Assembly (NCBI GenBank): GCA_034430595.1
Contig: DAOUEL010000092.1
Span: 24,526-88,525, forward strand
Direction of reading: 5' to 3'
DNA from: E44-bin32 sp034430595
Lineage (GTDB): Bacteria > Chloroflexota > Anaerolineae > Anaerolineales > E44-bin32
DNA: 64,000 bases
Shown here: in pieces, positions 41,302 through 48,718 of the stretch
Position numbering within the stretch: the first letter of the stretch is position 1
Layout: the number at the start of each line of letters is the position of its first letter
Program-made: the position numbers and the translations under genes
The notes under the pieces: model-generated
The model's database searches: none
The model's input: only the letters and a program-made list of their open reading frames with translations
What the model was told of the DNA's origin: nothing

Positions 41302-41511
41302 ATGACAACCGTTACCTATGAAGTTCCGAATATATCTTGCGGCCACTGCGTTCATACGATCGAGATGGAACTTGGAGATCTTGCCGGTGTGCGCACGGTG
41401 AAAGCCGTGGAGAACGAGAAGCGCGTTACGGTGGAGTTCGAGCCGCCAGCAGATGAGGAACAAATCGTTGCCGTGCTGACCGAGATTAATTACCCGCCGG
41501 TGCTTGCATAA
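41302..41511 (+). CDS. copZ: Copper chaperone CopZ (HMA domain)
   Basis: 69-aa heavy-metal-associated domain with the CxxC copper site in NISCGHCVHTIE. It carries Cu(I) to the P-type ATPase encoded next. It lies 24 bases after csoR, with AAGGAG upstream of its ATG. Confidence 0.93.
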   Translation: MTTVTYEVPNISCGHCVHTIEMELGDLAGVRTVKAVENEKRVTVEFEPPADEEQIVAVLTEINYPPVLA

Positions 41512-41521
41512 AGGAAAAAAA

Positions 41522-43969
41522 GTGGCTGAATTGCAGAAGGAATTGACCCTGCCGATCACCGGCATGACCTGCGCCAATTGTGTTGCGACGGTCGAACGCA
41601 ATTTGAAGAAACTCGACGGTGTGAGCTTTGCCAGCGTCAATCTGGCATCGGAACGCGCCAGCGTAAGCTTCGACCCGGCGCGTGTCGATGCGGAAGCCTT
41701 GATTGAACGAGTCCGCCGGGCAGGGTATGACGTTGCGCTGGGCGAAGCGGATCTCGCCCTGCGACGATTAAGCGATGCGAACGACGCTAGTCGCCTTGAG
41801 AATACACTGCGCGACCTGGATGGTGTTGCCGAGGTTGCGGTGAATCTTGCTAGCGAGAGTGCCCGCGTGCAGTACATCCCAACGGTAATCAGCCAGGCGG
41901 ATATCCGCCGGCATGCCCAGGCTGCCGGGTTCGAGCTTTTAGCAGCTGAAAGTGGTGTTGAGGATGTTGAGCGGCAGGCTCGAGAGCATGAGATTCAGCA
42001 TCAGAAACGTTTATTGATCACAGGCATCGGGCTTGCTCTGCCGGTATTTATCCTGTCGATGCTGCGCGATTTTAACCTGCTGCCTGCAGTGATTCAGGGG
42101 GCAGGATGGTTGAACTGGCTGTTGTTTGCACTCGCCACGCCGGTTCAGTTCTATGTCGGGTGGCAGTACTACGACGGAGCATACAAGGCACTCCGCAACC
42201 GATCTGCGAATATGGATGTGTTGATCGCCCTCGGGTCATCGGCTGCGTACTTCTACTCCATCCCGGTGTTGTTCGGTTTGATCGATGGACATGTCTACTT
42301 TGAGACCTCCTCTGTGATTATCACGTTGATTGTCCTGGGGAAATTCCTCGAAGCGCGGGCTAAGGGCCGGACGAGCGAAGCCATTAAGAAGCTGCTCAAT
42401 CTGCAGGCAAAAACGGCTCGGATTGTTCGCGATGGCCAGGAACAGGACGTCCCGGTTGCGGAGGTACGCGTCGGTGACCTGGTGATTGTCAAACCCGGCG
42501 AGAAGATCCCGGTCGACGGCGTGGTTGTTGAAGGCCGCAGCACCATTGATGAATCGATGCTGACCGGCGAGTCGATGCCGGTTGAAAAGACCCCGGGAGA
42601 TCAGGTTGTCGGTGCAACCGTCAACAAGCTCGGCCGGCTCAAATTCGAAGCGCTCAAGGTCGGGCGTGACACTGCGCTCGCGCAAATTGTCCGCCTGGTG
42701 GAAGAAGCACAGGGCAGCAAAGCACCGATTCAGAAACTCGCAGACCAGGTCTCGGCGGTGTTTGTACCGGCTGTGATCTTGATCGCGGCGCTCACATTTC
42801 TCGGCTGGTATTTTATCGCTCCCGCTCCTTCCGGCGACGAATCGGTGTTTACTCGGGCGCTGATCAACATGGTGGCGGTGCTGGTGATCGCGTGTCCTTG
42901 TGCGATGGGGCTGGCAACTCCAACGGCCGTCATGGTCGGCACGGGCCGGGGAGCCAATCTGGGAATTCTCTTCAAGTCATCTGAATCGCTCGAAAGGGCG
43001 GGAAGCCTGTCGTCCGTTATTCTCGATAAGACCGGCACAATCACCCGCGGGCAACCGACGGTAACTGACATAGAATTGACCGGGTGGAAGGGCGGGCAGG
43101 ACGAACTTCTGCGGCTTGTCGCGAGTGCCGAACGCGCTTCCGAGCATCCACTGGGAGATGCCATTGTCGCCGCTGCCTCAGAGCGGAGTATTCAACTTCA
43201 GGATCCCGGAAGCTTTGAAGCGGTGGCCGGGCAGGGAATTCGGGCGGATGTGGATGGTCATGCATTGCTGATCGGCACTTCCCGTTTGCTCGAATCAAAC
43301 GGTATCCCGCTTGATGGGACAGTATCCCTGATGGATGTAATCCAGGCCGAGGCGAAGACCGCCGTGGCTGTCGCAGTTGACGGAAAATCCGTCGGGGTGC
43401 TCGGCATCGCAGATACCTTGAAAGACGGCTCTTCTCAGGCAATCCAGGAGCTCCAGGCGATGGGCCTCAAGGTCGGCATGATCACTGGCGACAACCTGGC
43501 AACAGCTCGTGCGATCGCAGAGAAGGTTGGCTTGAACATGACCAGCAGCGACGGCCAGACACTGGTGTACGCCGAAGTGTTGCCCGGAGAAAAAGCGCAG
43601 GTCGTGAAAGATATGCAGGCGGCTGGGCTGGTCGTGGCCATGGTCGGTGATGGGATTAATGACGCGCCGGCGTTGGCTCAGGCTGATGTTGGAATCGCTA
43701 TTGGTACCGGAACGGATATCGCCATCGCAGCCGCGCCCATAACGCTCTTGAGCGGAGACCTGCGTGGAGTTCCCCGGGCGATCACCCTCTCGCGTGGTAC
43801 GCTGCGCACGATTAGGCAGAATTTGTTCTGGGCTTTGATCTACAACGTACTGCTGATCCCAAGCGCTGCTCTTGGCTTGTTAAACCCGATGCTTGCAGCT
43901 GGCGCAATGGCTTTCAGTTCAATTTTTGTGGTTACAAACAGCCTACGCTTGCGTGGCCTCAGGCTTTAA
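41522..43969 (+). CDS. copA: Cu(I)-translocating P1B-type ATPase
   Basis: About 815-aa copper exporter. N-terminal HMA1 has GMTCANC; a second HMA-like domain follows (about 80-140) but its CxxC Cys residues are replaced (SDANDA). The core has LTGESMP (A domain), the transmembrane CPC in IACPCAMG, phosphorylation motif DKTGTITRG, the HP motif SEHPLGD, and GDGINDAPAL. The last helices carry YN (LIYNVLL) and MxxSS (MAFSSIF), which mark P1B-1 Cu(I) pumps. Start is GTG at 41522 with AAGGAAA upstream; an earlier TTG at 41504 overlaps copZ. It expels cytosolic copper. Confidence 0.96.
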   Translation: MAELQKELTLPITGMTCANCVATVERNLKKLDGVSFASVNLASERASVSFDPARVDAEALIERVRRAGYDVALGEADLALRRLSDANDASRLENTLRDLDGVAEVAVNLASESARVQYIPTVISQADIRRHAQAAGFELLAAESGVEDVERQAREHEIQHQKRLLITGIGLALPVFILSMLRDFNLLPAVIQGAGWLNWLLFALATPVQFYVGWQYYDGAYKALRNRSANMDVLIALGSSAAYFYSIPVLFGLIDGHVYFETSSVIITLIVLGKFLEARAKGRTSEAIKKLLNLQAKTARIVRDGQEQDVPVAEVRVGDLVIVKPGEKIPVDGVVVEGRSTIDESMLTGESMPVEKTPGDQVVGATVNKLGRLKFEALKVGRDTALAQIVRLVEEAQGSKAPIQKLADQVSAVFVPAVILIAALTFLGWYFIAPAPSGDESVFTRALINMVAVLVIACPCAMGLATPTAVMVGTGRGANLGILFKSSESLERAGSLSSVILDKTGTITRGQPTVTDIELTGWKGGQDELLRLVASAERASEHPLGDAIVAAASERSIQLQDPGSFEAVAGQGIRADVDGHALLIGTSRLLESNGIPLDGTVSLMDVIQAEAKTAVAVAVDGKSVGVLGIADTLKDGSSQAIQELQAMGLKVGMITGDNLATARAIAEKVGLNMTSSDGQTLVYAEVLPGEKAQVVKDMQAAGLVVAMVGDGINDAPALAQADVGIAIGTGTDIAIAAAPITLLSGDLRGVPRAITLSRGTLRTIRQNLFWALIYNVLLIPSAALGLLNPMLAAGAMAFSSIFVVTNSLRLRGLRL

Positions 43970-44102
43970 ATTCCGCGTTCGGCCGGGCGGTATGCCGGGG
44001 GAATCTTGATGAGCGGCGACTGATCGAGTATGCTTCTCGAGCGCAGCATAAACCCACCTCGGCTCAACCGGGGGACATACCTCGACAGGAGTCATAGAAT
44101 CC

Positions 44103-44840
44103 ATGGATCTCGGCAATCTCGGTTTGAATCCGGCCGGAATCGGCCTGGCGGCACTCGCAGGTTTGCTTTCCTTCCTTTCCCCCTGTGTTCTAGCATTAGT
44201 CCCTGCGTACATCAGTTATCTTGGTGGGCATACGGTCACGGCCGGAGGGCAGGTTGTGGAAAACCGCTGGGTGACCTTCAGCCATGGGGTCGCCTTTGTG
44301 CTTGGTTTCAGCGTTGTCTTTGTCGTGCTCGGAGCGGCTGCTTCAGCACTCGGCGCTCTGCTCTATGACGTTCGCACATGGCTGGCGCGAATCGGCGGGG
44401 TGATTGTCATTATCTTCGGGCTGCATACCATGGGTGTGATCAGCATCCCGTTCCTTGATTACGATACGCGCCGTGAAATGCAGCCAAATCCCACCCTTGG
44501 ATATCTGTCATCAGCCTTGATGGGCGTTTTCTTCTCCGCCGGCTGGGCACCTTGTGTCGGCCCTGTTCTGGGAGCGGTCCTAACTCTAGCATTGAACAGC
44601 GCGCGCATCACCGAAGGTGTAGTTCTGCTTTCAGCGTATTCGGTGGGCCTGGCAGTTCCTTTTCTGCTTGCAGCGCTCGGCATTGGACGCGCAGCTGAGC
44701 TCATGCGTAATTACAGCAATGCCGTTCGAGTTCTTTCCGTCATTACCGGGGTGATTCTGGTCATCGTCGGTGTGATGTTGATGACCGGAACTCTCGAACG
44801 CCTGGCCCGTTTCGGTTTCTTTGTCAACTTCGGTCTCTGA
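44103..44840 (+). CDS. ccdA: CcdA-type thiol-disulfide transmembrane protein
   Basis: 245-aa DsbD-beta/CcdA-type protein with about six helices. The conserved Cys and Pro in FLSPCVLALVPAYISYLGG and the second Cys in FFSAGWAPCVGPVLGA match the redox pair that passes reducing equivalents across the membrane from thioredoxin. It feeds extracytoplasmic thioredoxin-like proteins for cytochrome c maturation and copper-site assembly. It is directly upstream of the TlpA-like gene and downstream of copA. Confidence 0.93.
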   Translation: MDLGNLGLNPAGIGLAALAGLLSFLSPCVLALVPAYISYLGGHTVTAGGQVVENRWVTFSHGVAFVLGFSVVFVVLGAAASALGALLYDVRTWLARIGGVIVIIFGLHTMGVISIPFLDYDTRREMQPNPTLGYLSSALMGVFFSAGWAPCVGPVLGAVLTLALNSARITEGVVLLSAYSVGLAVPFLLAALGIGRAAELMRNYSNAVRVLSVITGVILVIVGVMLMTGTLERLARFGFFVNFGL

Positions 44841-44850
44841 TAGGTCGGAG

Positions 44851-45432
44851 ATGGATCGTCCGTCCTTGAAACGGCAGCTTAATTATTTGCTCATCGGGCT
44901 ATTAATCGGGGCTGCGTTCACGGTGGTAATCGCATTTGGACTGCCAGAACGTGATAGCCAGAGCGCGCCCACCGCAACTCCTGGGGGTGAATTGAGCGGC
45001 ATTGCTGTTGCACCCCAAGCAGGTGCATTGGCCCCGGCTTTCACCCTACAAGATCTGGATGGGAAATCGATCAGCTTGAGTGACTTTCACGGGCAGGTCG
45101 TGCTTTTAAACTTCTGGGCAGTCTGGTGCAGTCCTTGCCTGGTGGAGATGCCGATGTTTGAAGCTCGCTACCAAAGCCTGAAGGACGACGGATTTATCGT
45201 ATTGGGAGTTAACTTCGACGACCCGCCAGAAGATGTTCGAATTTACGGTGAGGCTCTGGAATTGACCTTTCCTCTTGTGCTCGATCCGGGTGGAGTGGTA
45301 CAGGACCTATACCGGATTCGCGGTTACCCGTCATCTGTAATTATCGACGGGGATGGTGTGGTCCAGGTCGTGCAGGTTGGACTGATGACGGATGAGCAGC
45401 TTGATGGTTACCTGGAGGAAATGGGATTTTGA
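44851..45432 (+). CDS. Membrane-anchored thioredoxin-like protein (TlpA/ResA family)
   Basis: 193-aa protein with an N-terminal anchor (about residues 14-32), a linker, and a thioredoxin fold with active site WCSPCLVEMP, cis-Pro region GYPSSVIID. TlpA/ResA proteins reduce apocytochrome c or copper-binding cysteines using electrons from CcdA. ATG at 44851 chosen; an upstream TTG in frame would overlap ccdA. It is 10 bases after ccdA and overlaps the next gene by TTGA. Confidence 0.92.
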   Translation: MDRPSLKRQLNYLLIGLLIGAAFTVVIAFGLPERDSQSAPTATPGGELSGIAVAPQAGALAPAFTLQDLDGKSISLSDFHGQVVLLNFWAVWCSPCLVEMPMFEARYQSLKDDGFIVLGVNFDDPPEDVRIYGEALELTFPLVLDPGGVVQDLYRIRGYPSSVIIDGDGVVQVVQVGLMTDEQLDGYLEEMGF

Positions 45433-46391
45433 GCTCGCTTAAGGTCACGCTCTACACTCGCAGCGACTGCGGCTTGTGTGAAAAGGCCAAGGAAATGCTG
45501 CATGCGCTGCAGGCCGAGTATCCCCACGATCTTGTCGAAGTGGACATAGAGGCGGATCCGGTTCTCTTGGAACGCTACCACGACCGGATCCCGGTGCTGC
45601 AAGTTGGGCCTTATACCCTCGAAGCTCCGATCGAAGGGTTGAATTTGCGGATTTCGCTCCAGTCAGCGCTTGCCTCTCCTCAGAGCGAAGGACCAATTTC
45701 TTCAGTCCCGCGCCGTCAGGCGCTCTTCCTGAACCGAGTTCTATATGGAATTTCGCGCCATTGGCTGGCGCTATTCAACCTCCTGGTCCTGATCTATGTC
45801 GGCATGCCATTCTTGGCGCCAGTGTTGATGGATGCTGGCATTCAACGCCCTGCCCGTTGGATCTACAGCATCTATTCACCCCTATGCCACCAGTTGCCGT
45901 ATCGCTCCTGGTTTCTGTTCGGTGAGCAGGCAGCTTACCCGTTGTCTGCCGCCGGTGTAGGAGGGTTGACGTTCGAGGATGTCTCAACGATCCCTCCCTA
46001 TGATCTCTCCACCGCGCGCGTTCTAACCGGTGATTCTCAGATGGGATATAAAGTAGCGCTGTGCGAACGTGATGTGGCAATTTATGGGTCGATCCTGCTC
46101 GGCGGTTTAATCTTCGCACTTGTCAGGCGGCGGCTCAAACCGATCCCGATTTGGCTCTGGTTTGTCGTCGGCATCCTGCCCATAGCGGTGGATGGTGGAT
46201 CGCAGCTGTTTTCCTTGCTGCCCTTTTTCAACTTCCCGATTCGTGAAAGCACACCTCTCTTGCGGACACTCACCGGCACTCTCTTCGGCCTGGCAAACGT
46301 CTGGCTGGCATATCCATATGTCCAGGAGGCGATGCAGGAAACTCGCACCCTGGTTGCCTCCAAGCTGGCAGGTGCGGGTGAACTCGGCTGA
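45429..46391 (+). CDS. Glutaredoxin-like domain fused to DUF2085 membrane protein
   Basis: 320-aa two-part protein. Residues 1-80 are a glutaredoxin-like (DUF836) domain with CGLC (Cys14, Cys17) and an acidic DIEADPVLLERYHDRIPVL segment. Residues about 105-320 are a DUF2085 membrane domain with about four helices, containing SPLCHQLPYRSWFLFGEQ and ALCERDVAIYGSILLGG, where conserved Cys/His residues could bind a metal or haem. Start is TTG overlapping the TlpA stop codon. It likely exchanges thiol electrons with, or near, the CcdA/TlpA pair. Confidence 0.82.
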   Translation: MSSLKVTLYTRSDCGLCEKAKEMLHALQAEYPHDLVEVDIEADPVLLERYHDRIPVLQVGPYTLEAPIEGLNLRISLQSALASPQSEGPISSVPRRQALFLNRVLYGISRHWLALFNLLVLIYVGMPFLAPVLMDAGIQRPARWIYSIYSPLCHQLPYRSWFLFGEQAAYPLSAAGVGGLTFEDVSTIPPYDLSTARVLTGDSQMGYKVALCERDVAIYGSILLGGLIFALVRRRLKPIPIWLWFVVGILPIAVDGGSQLFSLLPFFNFPIRESTPLLRTLTGTLFGLANVWLAYPYVQEAMQETRTLVASKLAGAGELG

Positions 46392-46423
46392 GTAATCTCT
46401 GGCGGTTTTGGGTCCATCAGGCA

Positions 46424-46432
46424 TGATAAACT
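46424..46432 (+). promoter_or_regulatory. Extended -10 element of pgeF, giving a leaderless start
   Basis: TGATAAACT (TGn plus TAAACT) ends 7 bases before the pgeF ATG, so transcription would begin at or next to the A of the ATG. No ribosome-binding site is visible before this ATG. Confidence 0.45.
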
Positions 46433-46438
46433 GACGCT

Positions 46439-47227
46439 ATGCCACTGATTCAAGCCGATGGTCTGAAGTTCTTCCAATTCAAAGCATTTCAAAACGCTGC
46501 CCTGGTTCATGGAATCTTCATGCGCCATGGTGGCGTGAGCCCCTCCCGCTGGCATTCCCTCAATGTAGGTGGAACCGTTGGGGATGATTCTGAGCGGGTG
46601 TCGGAAAACCTGCGGCGGATCTTCGCCACCCTCGACCTGGATCCCGATTCGGCTTTTGATGTGTGGCAGGTTCATTCGGCTGATATAGCTACGGCTGATG
46701 CGCCGCGCGCCGGGCAAGAGCATATTCGAGCGGATATTATCTTGACGCGAACGCCAGGCGTTGCCCTTTTCATGCGCTTCGCGGACTGCGTTCCAATCTA
46801 CCTGTATGATCCCCGGAAGCATGCAATCGGGTTAGCGCATGCAGGCTGGTTGGGCACGGTCAAGCAGGCAGCCAGGGTGGCGGTTGAAGGGATGACCTTG
46901 CACTTTGGATCAAAGCCCGGAGACCTCGTCGCAGGCATAGGACCCGCGATCGGGCTGGATCATTACGAAATCGGAGGTGATGTTATCTCGGCGTTCCGCG
47001 AAAGCTTTGGCCAGAAAGCGGAAAGCCACCTGCGGGTCAGTAATTCCCACACCTACCTGGACCTGGCTGGCGCAAACCAGGAGCTGCTCAAGGATGCCGG
47101 CGTCGAATACGTTGAGCGGGCAGATATTTGTACAGCCTGTGCAGTGTTGGATTGGTACTCCCATCGAGCAGAAGGGGGCGCTACCGGCCGCTTCGGAGCG
47201 CTCCTCTGCCTGAACGAGGACGGATGA
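46439..47227 (+). CDS. pgeF: Peptidoglycan editing factor PgeF (YfiH/YlmD, laccase-domain)
   Basis: 262-aa protein of the DUF152/YfiH family, which edits misincorporated residues in peptidoglycan precursors (a purine nucleoside hydrolysis activity has also been reported for relatives). The zinc-site Cys and His are in MRFADCVPIYLYDP and HAGWLGTV; GPAIGLDHYEIGGDV completes the core. It has no ribosome site and appears leaderless. It overlaps yggS by ATGA, forming a ylm-like cluster. Confidence 0.9.
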   Translation: MPLIQADGLKFFQFKAFQNAALVHGIFMRHGGVSPSRWHSLNVGGTVGDDSERVSENLRRIFATLDLDPDSAFDVWQVHSADIATADAPRAGQEHIRADIILTRTPGVALFMRFADCVPIYLYDPRKHAIGLAHAGWLGTVKQAARVAVEGMTLHFGSKPGDLVAGIGPAIGLDHYEIGGDVISAFRESFGQKAESHLRVSNSHTYLDLAGANQELLKDAGVEYVERADICTACAVLDWYSHRAEGGATGRFGALLCLNEDG

Positions 47228-47952
47228 GTTCTACACCTGAACAAATAACCGAGATTGCCAATAACTTGTGTACTGTCCAAGAACGCATGGCGAATGCAGC
47301 GCTACGGGCTGGCCGCGATCCTTCCGGGGTGAGGTTGATCGCGATATCCAAATTACAGCCGATCGCGAAAATTACCACAGCGTACGCATGCGGTCAGCGG
47401 GAATTCGGCGAAAATCGTGTCCAGGAGGGAATTGAGAAGCAGGATAAGCTGCAGGGCTACCCGGACATTACCTGGCATATGGTCGGTCATATCCAGAGTC
47501 GGAAAGCCGAGCAGGCAGCGCTTCATTTCGACGAGATCCATTCCGTCGATCGGGTAAAAATCGCCCGCCGTCTTGACCAATACCGGTCGGGTCAGGATGC
47601 CTTGCTGCCCGTCTACCTGGAGATGAACGTCTCGGGGGAGGAATCGAAAGAAGGTTGGAATTTCTCACGGCGAGATCAGTGGGAAGATGGCTTACAGCAG
47701 GTAAAAGCAGTTTTCGAATGCAAGAAACTCCTCGTTATTGGTTTGATGACCATGGCTCCATGGGTTGATGATGAAGCAATACTGCGAGATACGTTTTCAC
47801 GACTGCGTGGCGTGCGTGATTTCCTCGAGCAGGAACTAGGTAAGAGCTTACCCCATCTTTCGATGGGGATGACGGACGACTTTGAAATCGCCATTGAAGA
47901 GGGTGCAACGGATATCCGTGTGGGGCGTGCGATCTTCGGCGAGCGCGAGTAA
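47224..47952 (+). CDS. PLP homeostasis protein YggS/PROSC
   Basis: 242-aa alanine-racemase-fold protein with PLP-binding Lys43 (IAISKLQP) and GENRVQEG. YggS family proteins keep pyridoxal phosphate balanced rather than catalysing a racemisation. It is coupled to pgeF by a 4-base overlap. The true start is the ATG at 47224, not the longer upstream frame that overlaps pgeF. Confidence 0.93.
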   Translation: MSSTPEQITEIANNLCTVQERMANAALRAGRDPSGVRLIAISKLQPIAKITTAYACGQREFGENRVQEGIEKQDKLQGYPDITWHMVGHIQSRKAEQAALHFDEIHSVDRVKIARRLDQYRSGQDALLPVYLEMNVSGEESKEGWNFSRRDQWEDGLQQVKAVFECKKLLVIGLMTMAPWVDDEAILRDTFSRLRGVRDFLEQELGKSLPHLSMGMTDDFEIAIEEGATDIRVGRAIFGERE

Positions 47953-47972
47953 GTCAGGAAATAGGGATGCGG

Positions 47973-47978
47973 TACAAT
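47973..47978 (+). promoter_or_regulatory. Putative -10 box (TACAAT) before yggT
   Basis: GGTACAAT about 60 bases before the yggT start. No clear -35; it belongs to the GGTAnAAT group of elements seen elsewhere in the window. Confidence 0.3.
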
Positions 47979-48035
47979 GTGTGCTGAAGTCGGATTTATG
48001 AATGTGCTGGGGATGGAGCTGAAGCGGGAAGGATA

Positions 48036-48293
48036 TTGGAATTGGCCAGTCTGGTATCTGCAATTTCGCTTGTAACAGGCATATTATCAATCGTGATCAT
48101 CGCCGATGTGCTTGTCAGCTACATTCTCGACCCGTATCACCCCGTGCGGCGATTTCTTGATAACATCGTTCAACCCCTGCTGGTGCCTATTCAGCGCATT
48201 CTGCCACCTGTTGGTGGCCTCGACCTCAGTCCGCTGGTCCTGCTGATCCTGCTTGATCTGATCAGCCAGGCTTTGAGGAACATTCTCTTATGA
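48036..48293 (+). CDS. YggT family membrane protein
   Basis: 85-aa protein with two hydrophobic helices separated by DPYHPVRRFLDNIVQPLLVPIQRILPPVGG, a YggT signature. The family is linked to division and osmotic adaptation and often sits in the ylm cluster. Start is TTG at 48036 (TTG at 48042 is an alternative) with GGAAGGA upstream. It overlaps yggU by ATGA. Confidence 0.85.
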   Translation: MELASLVSAISLVTGILSIVIIADVLVSYILDPYHPVRRFLDNIVQPLLVPIQRILPPVGGLDLSPLVLLILLDLISQALRNILL

Positions 48294-48634
48294 CCGGATC
48301 TTATAAATCTCGATCCTTCAAACTCCACAACGGTGAACAAGGGGCAGCGCTGACGATCCGGGTTACGCCGCGGGCGCGAAGGACAGAGTTCGGTGGGGTT
48401 CTAGAAGACGGAACGATTCGTATTCGTATTGCGGCTCCACCCGTAGAAGGCAAAGCGAATAAGGCTCTGATCGCGTTCCTGGCGAATGCTTTAGACGTTC
48501 GAAAGAACACGATCGAAATCGTTGCCGGGGAACACGGTCTCGATAAGATTATCTCGATCCTCGGCCTCCCGGCCGAAGAAGCTGAGCAGCGATTAAAAGC
48601 TCACCTGGATCAGATCACGCCCAACGAGGAATAA
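48290..48634 (+). CDS. DUF167 (YggU) family protein
   Basis: 114-aa protein with the DUF167 pattern RVTPRARRTEFGGVLEDG, RIAAPPVEGKANKALIAFLA and a C-terminal alpha/beta stretch. Function unknown across the family. It is the last gene of the pgeF-yggS-yggT-yggU cluster and is followed by a terminator. Confidence 0.9.
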   Translation: MTGSYKSRSFKLHNGEQGAALTIRVTPRARRTEFGGVLEDGTIRIRIAAPPVEGKANKALIAFLANALDVRKNTIEIVAGEHGLDKIISILGLPAEEAEQRLKAHLDQITPNEE

Positions 48635-48650
48635 CCCCGTCCATCCATGA

Positions 48651-48680
48651 AAAAGCAGGTGCAGCGCACCTGCCTTTTTT
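48651..48680 (+). terminator. Intrinsic terminator after yggU
   Basis: GCAGGTGC-AGC-GCACCTGC (48655-48673), 8-bp stem with a 3-base loop, preceded by an A-run and followed by six T residues. A bidirectional terminator that may also stop the opposing NACHT operon. Confidence 0.88.
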
Positions 48681-48718
48681 CATCCCATCTATGAAATGCT
48701 TCTCGAAATTCTCAGCGG

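Noticed and set aside
41107..41877. 256-codon open frame antisense to csoR, copZ and copA
   Set aside because: Its translation is low-complexity Ser/Arg-rich and it crosses three well-supported genes.
44095..44100. TAGAAT as a -10 box for ccdA
   Set aside because: It ends 3 bases before the ATG, so transcription would begin inside the coding sequence.
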